The notes under the pieces are model-generated. The model did not search any database. It saw only the letters and a list, made by a program, of their open reading frames with translations, and had not been told where the DNA came from. A program made the translations under genes and the position numbers. From Alentia gelatinosa (lineage: Eukaryota > Annelida > Polychaeta > Phyllodocida > Polynoidae), in assembly GCA_950022655.1 (NCBI GenBank), contig OX465587.1:23625716-23689715 (forward strand): a stretch of 64,000 nt of DNA, in the 5' to 3' direction. Positions 31,604-41,721 of this stretch are shown one piece after another; position 1 is the stretch's first letter, and each line of letters starts with the position of its first letter.

Positions 31604-34124
31604 TATGTCACTTTTATAAACAGAGCTCACCAAATGGGGCTTAGACATAGGAGGACACCACGTCAAGAGCAGGTCATGCCTGAGGTTGGAGATGTTCTCT
31701 AATTGGGTGACGTTCAGTATGTCCACCACTTGTGCCAGGTACTCAACGTGTTTCAATACAGACCTGACCGGACCTTCCGTCGACGGAGCATCTAGGAAAT
31801 AAGTCCTTAGGAGCACCTCTCGCAGCTGTAGAGCAGCTAGCTGGAAATGTTCAAAGAACACCTCAATGTAGAACCTCACCAGGGTGCTCACAGTCTTCAC
31901 AAAATATTCAGCTTTGACTCCCATGCAGTTTTTAGTTATCCACTTTTGGGAAGTTCGGAGAAAAGTAGCAAACCGTGAGTGTGATCTGCTGCGTTGGTTC
32001 CTCATGACGTACATATATTGTTGGATGATGAGTGGAAGGTAGAGCAGCTCCAGACACTTGTGTTCTTTCCCACCAGTCGCGCTCCAGTGAAAGCCCAGAA
32101 AGTCGCAGGAGTCCAGCCTCTGCACCAGTGTTTTGTTTGTGGGTCTATTATGAAGATAGTCGGATATCACAACGTCAGAAACATTACGATAAACCTCCAA
32201 CAAATCAGACATGCTCTTTATCTTTATCAACGACCTTTGCTTAAACTGCGGTCTGGACACGTTCTCCCTAGACATGTTGGCACTTCTGAAATGCACCAAT
32301 CTACTCTCAAATGCATTAGCCCAGTTCCGTTTCATGATGTTTGAGGTTAGGACCATGACATCGATGTTGTCAATGAAGCTAAGTATGGAGAAGAGGCGGA
32401 GGTTAAATCTCTCTGTCGTAGAGACGGCTTTGGTGAGAGCATCATGCGTTTTGCCGGGAGAGAGACGAGCCACCCAGCCAACAGTGAGCACCCGTCTGGA
32501 CGTACACTCTACACACGCCTTGTACGATGGTCGTGTTTCCCAGGGGTACCACTTGAAATTATCCCAGACTCCAGGTACACCGAGGTTTATCAGCATGGTC
32601 ACTTTACTCCGTCTTCCGTAGGGAACAGTCTCATCGAACCGGTCCTCCGCGTCATACCTACAAGTTAAAAAAAAAAAAGACCGATATATAATCTATAAAA
32701 GAATAGTCGAGCCCTATAGTGAAGCAGGGTTATTAATACCAATAGTCAAAATCACAGTCGCACTTTCGTATTAATCGTAAGTGTTAAGGACCTGAACATT
32801 ATTGTAAATCAGAGTCATGTTTCAGGCAGTTTGAAATATATTGTCTGTAAATTTCTACAATTATACTATTATCATCGAAGTTTTAACCATTTTATTTATA
32901 GAATCATATTGGTAAAACTATGTCTTAAGGCGATACTCTAACAAGTCGCAATCCATAAAGTACGTACGCACTTAGGCAGGGGTGGGGTGGTCAAGATTTT
33001 CAGAAATTACGCGTATGATCCTTTTTTGTTCTATTGCATACAAAATCGGGAGGGTGTGGGGGTAAGAAAATTAGGAAATTCTGCGTACATACTATGGATG
33101 GCTCCGAACACATGGTAGATAATGTGTTTGAGAAGGTCAACAGTGCTAGGTGATGGATTTCGGGCTTAGTCTGTGGTGACAACATCCTGCCATTTTCAGA
33201 TGCCTATTGGTGTGTTGAAAAGGGTAGAAGAGCAGAAGAAACAAGAAAAACGTCAGTATTAATTGCTAGATTGAGCCCTCTCCTATCACCTTAGGTACTT
33301 CAGGATTTCCCTTTACTACATATGCTATTCTTTTAAATCATTGAAAATGGCACCAACCTGAAAATTATTTGTGGTTCTTCTGTTGCATTCAAGTCTTGAC
33401 CTTGTAGCAGCGCCTCATTGGTCGTTGTAACTCTTGCCATGTAGGATATGAAATACTTATGACCCATACCGAAGATAAACAGTTTATGCATTATGTCATC
33501 CCATGTCGGTTCTGTAACAAAACAGTTGCCATCCCAGGGAAGGATCCACGTGTACCTGCGGCGAGCACCGAGTCTCAGGGCGTAATTCCGGGCCCCGTTG
33601 TTATTCATGATATACAGATTTTTGTGGCGGTAGGCGAAACTCAAATTAGTCTTCGCCTCACCCGGTAACCTTCTAAGATTACTAATTGTCAATTTATTCG
33701 AGATCGTTAGAGGAGCAAATTTGAAATCAAAATCTATTTTGGAGTATTTTTCTTGGTGGAATCGGATGATGAAATAGGTGTCTCTGCTTTTATCTAACAG
33801 ATGAGTCAGGTTGGTTAAGACTTGTTGATCGGTGATTCTGTTTAAGATCCACATGCGTATGAGGTTTGGCTGCGGCCGCTCGTTGGACAAGGTGAATTTG
33901 AGGTTGGAGATGCCCTGGTGAGCGGAGTGTAGGGGTGGAAGCGCGTTGCCGATAATACGCACATACAACACGGTGTCAGCCTCCCTCACCGATAACTCCT
34001 GTCTGATAACAGTGACCGTCCTGCGCAGACCGTGCTGACACATCAAAATGATAGCGAGCATTTTAGAAAACTGCACGAAACTAGCGGGTCGCAGGAATTT
34101 CAAAATCCTCGACATGTAATTCAT
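31571..34124 (-). CDS. Unrecognised Golgi/secreted-type protein, two exons (617 aa)
   Basis: Exon 1 is 34124-33358 and exon 2 is 32657-31571, joined at FR|YDAED with matching phase. The donor is a weak gttggt and the acceptor is ttttaacttgtag. A weak hydrophobic segment at residues 17-29 could be a signal anchor. The N-terminal half has RMWILNRI (90-97), YIMNNNGARNYAL (171-183) and TWILPWDGNCF (192-202). This pattern resembles GT-A glycosyltransferases, where an N-x-ARN-AL helix precedes the metal-site strand, but assignment is inference. After the junction come YGRRSKV and GVPGVWDNFKWYPWE, then a mostly helical C-terminal half with FLGFHWSATGGKEHKC. It lies tail to tail with the sulfotransferase and head to head with the GT-A gene. 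The last codons fall in a minisatellite block. Confidence 0.75.
32658..33357 (-). other. Intron of the 617-aa protein gene
   Basis: 700-bp intron with a T-rich acceptor end (on the minus strand) at 32658-32690. Nothing else was recognised. Confidence 0.6.
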
Positions 34125-34887
34125 ACCGTTTATACCTGATCTAACGTTGCAAGGGGATGGTATTATATGAATTGGGCTGCTGGGGCAAAATGTATCAGCA
34201 GACGTGGTACAATGCGCCTTGGGTTTTAGTACTGTATGTTTTTATAGATAATTGATCATACTCCAGTATTGTATGTAGGAAGAGTCCTTTATGTTATGTA
34301 TGTAACATGTTTACTTCGCAGAACCAAAACACAGTGATATTTGACAATACTATTATTTCTTCTTTTTACTGATCGATCAATAGGACGGGGAAAAGGTTTG
34401 GTTCCATTGGAAGCTGTCAAACAAGGAACGAGTATGTTGGTGTAAAGAATGAAGTCTAAAAAGATTCATAAAAGAACATGGACATTTATGAAGACATTTA
34501 AAAGTTCCTGCGCAGTTATTGAACCCCAGAAAATTAGCAAACAATGGGAAGAGTATGCCGACCTGGTACAGCAAGAGATACGACCAAACAAGATGGCGGA
34601 TATGCCAATGCCACTCTCTGTTAATGCGTTTGCACTTGATGCAAACACTGTCTTAAAATCCGAATGATTCTATGACATATATCTTTTTTGAAAATCTTTT
34701 TTACCAATTTGTAAGGGGATATTGTGTTACACAATCACCGAATTCGGTTATATGGCCGTTCTTCCACTCGGGCCCTATCTGGACTATTTTGTTAACTATT
34801 TAGACTATGGCGATTCCTATAAATCTCGTCGAATCTAAGACATCTTAAGAGACTGAGAGAAGGATCCAAGTCAGAGAAGAAGCAGTG
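34125..34887. other. Shared upstream region of two divergent genes
   Basis: This 763-bp interval separates the 5' ends of the 617-aa gene (-) and the GT-A gene (+). A bidirectional promoter is possible. No TATA box in a convincing position was seen. The plus-strand frame 34449-34667 lacks family features. Confidence 0.4.
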
Positions 34888-35976
34888 ATGGTCGGCCATG
34901 GACGCTGCAGAGGTGCAAGGTGGGCGTTCCTATTACGTTTAATAATGGTAACATCCGTTATTTTCAGCGTCTTCTATATGGTCAGGATATGTTTATCAAA
35001 GCCTCAACCAATGAGGCTTGAAGCTGAGACTGCGGCCACACCGCGACCCGCCATCAAGGACACACCCTACGTCTACAGCGACGTCGTGGACCTGCGCGTC
35101 ATCGTCATGACGTACAACCGACCCGCGTCCCTGGCGCGCTGTCTGGCGCACGTGCAGCGTCTCGTGCTTGACGGTGACGTAGGCGCCGTGCACATCTGGG
35201 TGGACAGGAGCCGCGACGGGACCGTGCACCAAGCCACGCTGAGCACCGCACGCGCCTTCACGTGGCCGCACGGCGCCACCACCGTGCACGTGTGGCCCAG
35301 TCACGTGGGCATCTACGGGCAGTGGATCGACACCTGGCGGCCGCCGGCGGGGGATAGGACCCGCGAGGTGGCGCTGCTGCTGGAGGACGACATCGACGTG
35401 TCGCCGTACGCGTACCGGTGGTTACGTCACGCGCGTGCCTTCTACTGGGCGCGGAGTGACGTGGGCAGCGTGTCGCTGAGTGAGGAGAACGTGCCGGTGA
35501 CGGCGGGCCCGGACATCCGCCGCCAGCTGCGCAAACCCCGCCGCCACCCCGCCTTCCTCTACCCCGTCTTCGGGTCGTGGGGCATGGCGCCCGAGCCACG
35601 ATCCTGGCGCCGCTTCCAGGACTGGTATCACCAGATCCGGCGCTCTGACGCCAACTACAAGCCTTACACACCAGAGGCTGCCCTCATAACACGCTGGTAT
35701 AAAGCCTATGAGAAGGCGGGCAGGCAGGACAATATGTGGTCCATGTGGTATGTACACTTCTGCCACTTACAGCACCTCTTCACCGTGCATCCCAATCTAG
35801 CAGCGCTCAATGCAACGTCTCTCGCGAGGCATCGCCGAGCAAAGGGACTACATTATAGAGGCAAAGTGGAGCAACCAACAGACAAGTATTTGTTACAAGA
35901 ATGGAAACCCGAGTTTGTTATGTTCCCTGAACGAACGTTTAAGTACCATTATAATGGCACGCTATTCCAGCAATAA
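34888..35976 (+). CDS. Single-exon GT-A glycosyltransferase (GT2-like), 362 aa
   Basis: Type II membrane topology: a basic N-terminus, an anchor at about residues 12-32 (WAFLLRLIMVTSVIFSVFY) and a luminal domain. LRVIVMTYNRPASLARCL (69-86) is the nucleotide-sugar-binding strand and helix of GT-A enzymes. VALLLEDDIDVSPYAYRWL (161-179) has an EDDID metal-binding site, as in GT2-like and GnT-I-like enzymes. Further on, FGSWGMAPEPRSWRRF resembles the acceptor-side region of GnT-I-like folds. Donor and acceptor cannot be read. The ATG at 34888 is chosen; the preceding GTG is in frame but unlikely as a start in an animal. The gene lacks introns and its middle (about 35020-35700) is much richer in GC than its flanks. 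AATAAA lies at 36050. Confidence 0.85.
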   Translation: MVGHGRCRGARWAFLLRLIMVTSVIFSVFYMVRICLSKPQPMRLEAETAATPRPAIKDTPYVYSDVVDLRVIVMTYNRPASLARCLAHVQRLVLDGDVGAVHIWVDRSRDGTVHQATLSTARAFTWPHGATTVHVWPSHVGIYGQWIDTWRPPAGDRTREVALLLEDDIDVSPYAYRWLRHARAFYWARSDVGSVSLSEENVPVTAGPDIRRQLRKPRRHPAFLYPVFGSWGMAPEPRSWRRFQDWYHQIRRSDANYKPYTPEAALITRWYKAYEKAGRQDNMWSMWYVHFCHLQHLFTVHPNLAALNATSLARHRRAKGLHYRGKVEQPTDKYLLQEWKPEFVMFPERTFKYHYNGTLFQQ

Positions 35977-36049
35977 TGTTGTTCAAACAAAAAATAATAT
36001 TTTTTCTATAGAGAAGCTCTTTTTGAAACTATTCACTCATATTCAAGTC

Positions 36050-36055
36050 AATAAA
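36050..36055 (+). terminator. Polyadenylation signal of the GT-A gene
   Basis: AATAAA 74 bases after the TAA stop at 35974-35976. Confidence 0.6.
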
Positions 36056-38076
36056 GGATTTCTCAGTAAACCCATTTTCTACTAGGGACAGAGGTCGATA
36101 TTGTGATCGCTCAGGCTCCAAGGCTGAATTTCCCAATATAAACAAAAACATTCTTAATAGAACAGATTGTCTAATCAAGAATTCGAAACGACCACTGTGT
36201 CAACAATTCTCTTTATACAATACAAAAATGATAATATTTATAACTGAAATTAATTTTGGAGGGTAAGATAGTGCTAGGCAAATAGTCTAAAACTCAAGTA
36301 CATCGCTCAATGTGTGATTCCAACAGACATTAATGCTGCTCTGACGTAGAGCTTCCCATTCCATTTACCTTTTTTCCACTAGGTTATATCGTATATATTT
36401 CCATTTGAATGCCACACATCCGATTCCGAGAATCTTGGTATGAAAAGTGTATCTAAGCCCAAAGTTTGGCACTGCTGAGGAAAGTTAAAGATATTTTATC
36501 ATCTGGCTGAAGCTTTCTAGAATTATACAAGGATGAAAAATTGATATTCAAGTAAGAAGCCTGACATATTTCATCTCACACTATAAATCACCTAAATATT
36601 TCGCTGCATCCTTCCAATTTATATGAGTAAACATTTCCATCATCTTCAGTTGTGCTTGAATTAGAATTCGGAGAAAAGCGTGGGGATGGAGGAGTTGTTG
36701 CGTGCTAAGATAACTTTTCAAAATGGTGAGTCAAATATTAAGTCATGATTTAGTGTGCTTAATTGTATGTGAAACGTTTTGATAATATTTTTATGTATCC
36801 AGATATGCTGAATTATCTACCATAACTATTGGAACGTATATGTGTATACAAGGAGACTGAATAAGAGGTCCGTGATTAATTCTAAAGAGTTTACGATTAT
36901 AACCTAACCATCTTGATTTTGGTAATTAGACAAAAATGTTTCTTTGCTTCTTTGTGCACAAATCTATTGGCAGGATCCCACGTCTAACTCTAATGGAAAA
37001 GACCGTTTCAGTCAATCATCTTATAATTTTGTTCAATGAAAGTTGTTTAACTATTTTAGACTCTGTCCAGAATCTTGTAATCTGATGAAACATTATTTTG
37101 GATGGCTGTATGATGAAACGTTAGTGGAAGTGAATTGAAAATAAAAACCAGGCACAGCTCATTGCAGTTGTTGTTATGAACCCTAATTAAGTACTACAGT
37201 GGCCGCAGTAAAGGCTTCAGATTGGTTAACCACGCTAGAGACCTGAACATCTTGATTTGTGTGATTTCCTTTTGTTTCAAGTTGTTTTATTGTCATATTC
37301 ATTGTATTTTACAAAACGTACTCGTCTTTATCCATTGATATCATCATTTTGCTTGTTTGACACTAAGTTCAGACATGTTATCAGACTGCGTGGCTGGTTT
37401 TCATAGCATGCTGCTTTGTACGTCTACGAACCCGTAATACATATGAGCATACTTTGGTAATATAGTCTTTGTTTGTAGTGTACAATTCGCCACCCATCAC
37501 TGTCCTGCGACGCGTGAAGCAAGCATCTGCTTTGGTCAGTGTATACAGGTTTCATTGGATGGTTCCTCCTGCCCCTGCTCCGCGCGAAATTTCGCCAAGC
37601 ACTCGGGCAAATGACCGGGGAACTAGCGTACACGCTTCAGTATGGCTAAGCTAGTTACACCTATTTTGCAGTCTAATCACAATCTAGCGACCAGGAAATA
37701 TGCACTATATCAAAATAGTGGAAGCTCTTAGAAGTATCTCAGGTTAAGGAGATTAGAAAACCACAGCACTAAGTTTTTATTAGGGCACCCCACTCCACAC
37801 ACCGCCCTCGGCCACTTCAACCTGGGACGCCGACAAAGAACCACCCACCCACCCTACAAAAACTCTTCACTATCAATTCCTCAATTTCACATACTTTGTA
37901 GAGCAATTTCAATAGATTGTGACATTTCTTTTATATTTTGATAATATTTTATATTGTAATTACTATAAAATTTATCTCGTTATTATTAAGTGTAACTCAA
38001 TAAATTTTTATCCATTACTGTGCTTCTGTGTTAGTCATTAGGGCATTTCTAACAATGAATCATAAGAAAAAATAAG
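36056..38076. other. AT-rich intergenic DNA
   Basis: No convincing exon, RNA gene or repeat was recognised in this 2-kb stretch. Confidence 0.4.
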
Positions 38077-38853
38077 TAAATCTGTTTATAGAAGTGAGAC
38101 GTCTGCTATCGTGCGTAACACGACCACAAGTGTCTCCTAACGTTATTTTCGTACTCGCCGCGGCGTCGGTGGCGCCGTGTGCTAGATGTTAGCCCCGTTC
38201 CTATTGGCTGAACTTGACATAGTTTTGCCGTAAGGTCGATTCTGATTGGACAGCGTAGTACACAACTCGCTGTCGCTGTAGCAACGTCCTCACGCTGGGC
38301 ACTGCCTTTCTGCTACAAGCAGGGGCTGACCATTTGGTGCTCAGTGGGGTGGGGACATTTTATATGTGGGGGAAGGCGGACAAACTACTGTAGATTCGAG
38401 TTTATCAGACCGTTCTCCTCAAATACGGGGTCGAGAGACTTGCGGTTTGGAAGATTACTTCTTCTTGTCAGGTGTGGCACTTTGGGAGGGTTTGACCCTG
38501 AAAATTCACCGTCATTGACTGCTTGTTTGTAGGTGAGTTCGTCCCATTTTGGGATGTTTTATTTGTTTATTTTTTTGTGGTGGGGCCAGCAACTGTCGCG
38601 GCCCTGACATCTAGTCATTTTACCGTGAGCCTGCTGGTTAACTGTTTTATAGGCGAGTACTATGTTAGGAGTCTTTTTAAGGTCGGGCTTCTAGGATGTT
38701 ATATAGATATATTTGATCAAATTTTCTACAGTGGGTTAGTGCGTGAAGACGTCTATTCCCGTTCGCGTAATTTTTTTTTTAAGCGAACGGGAATAGACGT
38801 CTTCACGCACTAACCCACCGTAGAAAATTTGATCAAATAAATCTGTTTATAGA
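38077..38853. mobile_element. Candidate 745-bp insertion flanked by 16-bp direct repeats
   Basis: taaatctgtttataga occurs at 38077-38092 and 38838-38853 and brackets a GC-richer segment, as a target duplication would. The insert holds CCAAT-type motifs in reverse (attggct at 38202, attgga at 38246) in its first third and ends in a palindrome with 56-bp arms. It lacks a poly(A) tail, an internal polymerase III promoter or terminal inverted repeats that I could recognise, so the element type is unknown. Chance repetition of a 16-mer this close is unlikely but not excluded. Confidence 0.5.
38711..38838. repeat. Near-perfect palindrome, 56-bp arms
   Basis: Arms 38711-38766 and 38783-38838 are reverse complements with one mismatch seen (cagtggg against cccaccg). 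The 16-bp loop is nearly all T. Such a structure would form a very stable hairpin or cruciform. It could be a real foldback or a foldback artefact of sequencing or assembly. Confidence 0.9.
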
Positions 38854-39765
38854 CCTAGAAAAAAAGCAGGTTTGCTGTTTTTCTCAACACGGACGGACAT
38901 TCTTTTATCAAGATCTTTATTCTAAATGAACCAAGCATTCTTTATTTTCCGTTTTTCTATTCTCAAAACTGCGTATTACGTATGACTTTCCATCGTAATT
39001 TATGTCACTAGCCTTTGTAGTTTGCATATGCCATCTTCACCTATTTCTTTTTATATGAGATCATCCTGTAAGGATTTCTATAAGTCTGGATATTTCAGTT
39101 CAATATGACCTAAGATATTTTTATTAATCCATCAACTGACATTTGATATGGATTACATGATTACCTTACTCTTAGTGTATGAGCTCCTGTCTCCATGCAT
39201 AGGCCTGGTTAACGTTGTCTCTACGTGGCTTGCACACGGCATATATATGTTGCCTAAAGGTTAGAGTGCTCTCATGGACTTATAGCTTGCTGCAAAAACT
39301 ATCCCTTCACTATGTCCATGCTATTCACTGTGATATTGTGAAAGGAGCAGATGGTCAGTGTCTCAGAGTTTTTGAGGTGTGCCCAGCTGACCATGAGCAA
39401 TCACCTGAGACCGAACTACCTTATTGACCTAATGGTGCTTGATCCGTTTGGATTCTAGACTCAAGCAGTTGCAGAAAGGGCAAGTTGACTGGATGCAAGT
39501 AGGTTACAGAAAATGATCCATAAAATATATCCAAAACCTTTTAATTGGTATCTATTTATGATTGAAAATTAACACGTGTTCATTCATCAATGATGAACAT
39601 ACCATTTGTTCCTAGTTATGCATGAGGGGTAATAAATATCAAAGAAACCTTTCTGGTTTCTGATATTGAAATATTGTCTCTTGGCTCATTAGAATGGAAT
39701 ATATATTAGCTCTGATTAACACAGTTTCGATACAACAGATAACAGCTGTGTTATTGTCAGATCTT
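38854..39765. other. Intergenic DNA downstream of the GT11 gene
   Basis: AT-rich. It probably includes the 3' untranslated region of the minus-strand fucosyltransferase. Nothing else was recognised. Confidence 0.4.
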
Positions 39766-40806
39766 TCAAGACATGGGAATCCACGATGGTAAGAAGTAGT
39801 CTTGTGCGGAGAATGATTGACTGACAGTTGAGTCTTTAACGTAGGGTTCATCGTAGTAGACAGTGGTTCCTCCTGCGAGCCAGGCCGCCCACCAACCAAA
39901 CGTGCCCACAGTAATCACAGAGTGGTTACACTGAGAGAGCAGCGCGAAATGCTGCACGTCCGACATCTCCGACACCACGTGCACGTCACTTCCGGTCACG
40001 TGAAGCTGACACCAGTTCTGCGAGTCCGTGACGACGACGAAGAGGACGCCACTTCCGGCCCGCTCTCTGAAGTAGCGCATGGCCCTGAGGAGATACTGTA
40101 TGGTGGCTGTCTTGTAGCCCAGTTTCACTGAGTTGCGTTTGGTTTTATCCCCACGCCTCACATGCACGCCTACAAAGGTAACGTCCTGACTAGCACCGAG
40201 TTGCCTTCTGAGAGCACGGAGATAGGCAGCACCTTTAGTAAGCAGGGTATTGTGTATGCGAAAGCAATTCCGTATATTACTGCTGACATGGTCGAAGTAC
40301 CTCCAGCTTTGTAAGTAACCTATAAGACGAACCTGTCTCGATGATATCTCAAGTAGAGACTGGTCGAATTTAGCAAAAGCTGTTTCTGAAAGAGTGACAA
40401 CCCCTCCGGGTACGTTTGTCGTATTTATCTTGACATCGAATAATCGCTGTAACTGCTGCTCCACTCCTTTTGACACAGAGATAGAGGAACCAGTTCGGGA
40501 CTGAATCCCCAATAAACTTGCATACACAAATATTGAATTTCCTAATCTCCCTTTCAAACTTCTACGGTTGCTGTACCCACCAAAAATGGTTGAATTGGTA
40601 AAGCCGGCCGGGTTACATGCTGTGACAGATTTAGTTTCTCTTTTCTCCTGAGTATCAATCACAGTCATCCCGGGAGTATTTATGATTATCTTGTTGTGAA
40701 AGTTAGCCTTGGTACTTTGACGGACATTGAATAAGATATAGACATTGTATGTCATACACGACACAATGATAAATAAGATAACGTATCTCAAACGTATCGA
40801 AGCCAT
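39766..40806 (-). CDS. GT11 galactoside alpha-1,2-fucosyltransferase-like, 346 aa
   Basis: GT11 enzymes transfer fucose from GDP-fucose to the 2-OH of galactose in the Golgi. The protein has an N-terminal type II anchor (about residues 8-26). The family motif GRLGNSIFVYASLLGI lies at 86-101. GVHVRRGD, the HxRRGD GDP-fucose motif, is at 213-220. CNHSVITVGTFGWWAAWLAGG, split here as 293-303 and 304-313, is the third family motif. Length is normal for the family and the gene is a single exon with a clear ATG at 40804-40806. Several NXS/T sites fit a luminal protein. Acceptor specificity cannot be told from motifs alone. Transcribed in the same direction as the GT10 gene 3 kb upstream. Confidence 0.93.
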   Translation of the reverse strand: MASIRLRYVILFIIVSCMTYNVYILFNVRQSTKANFHNKIIINTPGMTVIDTQEKRETKSVTACNPAGFTNSTIFGGYSNRRSLKGRLGNSIFVYASLLGIQSRTGSSISVSKGVEQQLQRLFDVKINTTNVPGGVVTLSETAFAKFDQSLLEISSRQVRLIGYLQSWRYFDHVSSNIRNCFRIHNTLLTKGAAYLRALRRQLGASQDVTFVGVHVRRGDKTKRNSVKLGYKTATIQYLLRAMRYFRERAGSGVLFVVVTDSQNWCQLHVTGSDVHVVSEMSDVQHFALLSQCNHSVITVGTFGWWAAWLAGGTTVYYDEPYVKDSTVSQSFSAQDYFLPSWIPMS

Positions 40807-41342
40807 GTTACAACTTAAAGAATCCTGATACTAATAGTTAGATAGCTTTCGTTGTATATTATTTTTACAACTAGGAGCCTGTAACAATGACAATGCATGC
40901 AGTGAAATATTCATCCTGTTATACATACGAACATATTGTTACCAGAACTAACATTATATGTCCAATGGTTGCCAGAGTAGCTAGATTCGCTTTTAATACA
41001 ATTCTTGCAAAATGTCCTTAAAAGAGAGTAGTTTTATTAATTCATATAAATAAATTTTATTGTTTTATAACACTTTACCTTTCTAAAATTCAAAGAACTG
41101 TTTACTGATAATCATTCTTATAGAAACTCAATGCAATATCTGCATCTTCTGCAAAATATCACCTATCAAAGTCTTGCTTAATCAAATACATTATTATTAT
41201 TATATACCTGTGTGCGAATGTCTATGAAATACTGCCCGCTGCTAGGTGTGCAGTAATAATAATGTTCGTGCCCGCTGTGAGTGTGACTTAATAAGTCATT
41301 GAATTGTCGGTATTTTGTCGACTTAAGGCATATGATAATAAG

Positions 41343-41721
41343 CAAACGTCCTGACTGTGGACGAAACGGTTCTTCTTCTCGGTCAGTCGTCGATTTCATA
41401 CTGCCTTCCGCCTATAGACCGCATTAGTCCTGACTTTATTTTGGTGCCAAACAAATTCAAACTCCGAGAAGCACTGCATAAACGTAACATCATGGCATAG
41501 TAGAGTTAAATTTACTGTAGAATTAAAAAATTCGAGATGTCTAGATGCCGACTGCTGCACTTATGAAGGGATATCCCCTGGGATATCACAATGTTTGGCA
41601 CCAGAACGTAGGGAAACCCCAGTCAAATGACGTCACACTAATGCGGTCTATGGCGTCAGGCAGTATGAAATCGACGACTGACCTCGAACAGGAACCGTTT
41701 CGTCCACCGTAAGGACGTTTC
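41343..41721. repeat. Foldback element with arms of about 110-130 bp
   Basis: The left arm (41343-41454) and right arm (41591-41721) are imperfect reverse complements sharing aaacgtcct, tggacgaaacggttc, ggtcagtcgtcgatttcata, tagaccgcattagt and tttggtgcca blocks. They enclose about 135 bp. ATT-type trinucleotide runs lie just outside both arms (about 41190-41205 and 41726-41741), so the element may extend further. Non-coding. Confidence 0.8.

Noticed and set aside
35258..35671. Overlapping frames antisense to the GT-A gene
   Set aside because: High GC content and lack of stops in the real gene create them. They are Arg/Pro-rich with no domain.
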